DNA from: an uncultured Selenomonas sp.
GTDB taxonomy: Bacteria > Bacillota > Negativicutes > Selenomonadales > Selenomonadaceae
DNA length: 64,000 bases
Reading direction: 5' to 3'
Assembly (NCBI GenBank): GCA_947167105.1
Contig: CAMVGU010000001.1
Coordinates: forward strand, 1 to 64,000
A model generated the notes under the pieces. The model was not told the origin of the DNA, did no database searches, and saw nothing but the letters and a program-made list of their open reading frames with translations. Each line of letters starts with the position of its first letter. Positions within the stretch are counted from its first letter, which is position 1. The position numbers were made by a program, and so were the translations under genes. Shown piece after piece: positions 63,097 through 64,000 of the stretch.

Positions 63097-63555
63097 TTGC
63101 CAACACTCAATACGGCGTTTTTTTTCAAGGTCCTGCGTGTGCTGCTGGAATACGGCATGCTCATATGGCTCCTGCTGATGATCTCGCGACTGGGCAGACA
63201 GATGTTTTTAGATATGCGTGCAGAGTTTCAGGCCCAGTGCCCCCCGGAGAGACGTCAGGACGAGGCGGTACTGGCAGTTATCGAGGCGGGGGAGCCAGAC
63301 CTTGCGGGTCGCCGTTATGCCTTCAGTGAGCAGATTGCCCTCGGTCGCGGTGAGGACAATGATGTAATCATTCCGGAAAATTTTGTTTCGCACCATCATG
63401 CTGTGATTTTCCGACATGGCAACCAATATGTGCTGGAAGACCTGGGAAGCCGTAATCATACCTACGTGAACGGACAGGTACTGGAAGGCAAGGTCTACAT
63501 GCGCTCAGGTGATTTGATACGCATCGGAATGGTTGAGCTGAAATTCGAGAGGTGA
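63097..63555 (+). CDS. Membrane-anchored FHA-domain protein (FhaB-like)
   Basis: A 152-residue protein with one membrane helix near residues 12-30 (LRVLLEYGMLIWLLLMIS) and a C-terminal FHA domain: IALGRGEDNDVII, VSHHHAVIFRHG and LGSRNHTYVNG. It would bind Thr-phosphorylated proteins at the membrane. The TTG start at 63097 follows the preceding stop by one base, with GAGGTGA 7 bases ahead. It sits in an FHA-FHA-PP2C set, which suggests a Ser/Thr kinase just past the window. Confidence 0.8.
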   Translation: MPTLNTAFFFKVLRVLLEYGMLIWLLLMISRLGRQMFLDMRAEFQAQCPPERRQDEAVLAVIEAGEPDLAGRRYAFSEQIALGRGEDNDVIIPENFVSHHHAVIFRHGNQYVLEDLGSRNHTYVNGQVLEGKVYMRSGDLIRIGMVELKFER

Positions 63556-63560
63556 ATGCT

Positions 63561-64000
63561 GTGTTTTCCTATCTGGCAACAGACAAGGGACCTGTGCGCC
63601 CGGTCAATGAAGACAGTGCGGCGGTTTTCGAGCCCTGTGTGTACGTTGTGGCAGACGGCATGGGCGGACAGGCGGCCGGCGAGGTCGCCAGCCAGTTGCT
63701 TGTGAAAGTCGTGCGTCAGGAGTTGGAGGGAAAGGCTGCTGTTAGTGAGACGCAGTTGGAGCAGGCAGTGCTTGCCGCTAATGCTGAAATCCTGCATACA
63801 GCCCGTTCCTTTGCTGGTTATCAGGGCATGGGTACGACTGTGACTATGCTGCATGTGAATGAGCAAGCAGCCCTGGCCTCGTGGGCACATGTGGGCGACA
63901 GCCGCTTGTATCTGTGCCGGGATGGTGTGCTGAGCCAGATGACCCAGGATCATACCTATGTGGAAAGCCTGGTCGCTAAAGGCGAACTGACTGAGGCGGA
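63561..64000 (+). CDS. PP2C-family Ser/Thr phosphatase, partial at the window end
   Basis: The frame from GTG 63561 stays open to base 64000. It reads as the N-terminal 146 residues of a Stp/PrpC-type phosphatase, with FSYLATDKGPVRPVNED, VADGMGGQAAGEVAS (metal Asp), GMGTTVTMLHV, AHVGDSRLYLCRDG and MTQDHTYV. GAGGTGA lies 7 bases upstream. It would reverse protein phosphorylation by a PknB-type kinase, probably encoded next. The C-terminus is not seen. Confidence 0.88.
   Translation, partial: MFSYLATDKGPVRPVNEDSAAVFEPCVYVVADGMGGQAAGEVASQLLVKVVRQELEGKAAVSETQLEQAVLAANAEILHTARSFAGYQGMGTTVTMLHVNEQAALASWAHVGDSRLYLCRDGVLSQMTQDHTYVESLVAKGELTEA

Overview
The window looks like a chromosome segment of a Selenomonas-like member of the Negativicutes (diderm Firmicutes). 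This is inferred from Firmicutes-type gene orders (def-fmt-rsmB-rlmN-phosphatase, T-box-glyQS, FMN riboswitch-ribDE(BA)H), frequent TTG starts behind strong Shine-Dalgarno sites, PilM/N/O-type inner-membrane pilus proteins, a flagellin gene and a moderately GC-rich composition. No species call is made. There are no rRNA or tRNA genes and no CRISPR array.

Layout. 1-6.9 kb is an accessory region. It holds a probable IS21-type end, a GntP permease, ThpR, and a cluster of redox enzymes (two aldo/keto reductases, flavodoxin, SDR). Between these lie a headless alpha/beta-hydrolase and a 51-codon scrap of a third aldo/keto reductase. 7.2-18.6 kb is core: tgt-yajC-formyl-THF cyclo-ligase, a small phosphatase/P-loop pair, secD-secF, recJ-relA-metallo-hydrolase, an unknown small gene and a Fur-family regulator. 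18.7-21.9 kb (minus strand) has fba, an RluA-type synthase and uraA. 22.3-23.5 kb is lysC, with an internal in-frame start for a beta subunit. 23.7-28.6 kb is a compact type IV pilus/pseudopilus operon with no ATPase or platform gene. 28.8-30.9 kb is a membrane SpoIIE-type phosphatase bracketed by a diverged direct repeat. 31.0-35.7 kb has aroC-aroK-aroB, rplS, lepB and xth.

35.8-43.0 kb is the second accessory region. It holds an HTH protein divergent from a membrane Ser/Thr kinase, a small XRE regulator, a large flagellin-like gene split by a 7-G tract inside a beta-helix repeat array, about 700 bp of repeat-bearing intergenic DNA, and an AAA-ATPase/PD-(D/E)XK protein. 43.2-64.0 kb returns to core: prfC, uppP, pth, a radical SAM protein, T-box-glyQ-glyS, FMN riboswitch-ribD-ribE-ribBA-ribH, yfcE, hslO, rplM-rpsI, def-fmt-DUF116-rsmB-rlmN, two FHA genes and the start of a PP2C phosphatase that runs off the end.

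The most interesting points are the probable phase-variable flagellin with a beta-helix insert, the repeat-bracketed SpoIIE gene, a 161-bp inverted-repeat element that ends at the lysC -35 box, the lysC internal start, and a dispersed repeat that supplies both stop codon and terminator to a radical SAM gene. Operon assignments, starts and promoters are read from the sequence by eye. Families are assigned from recognised motifs, without database searches.
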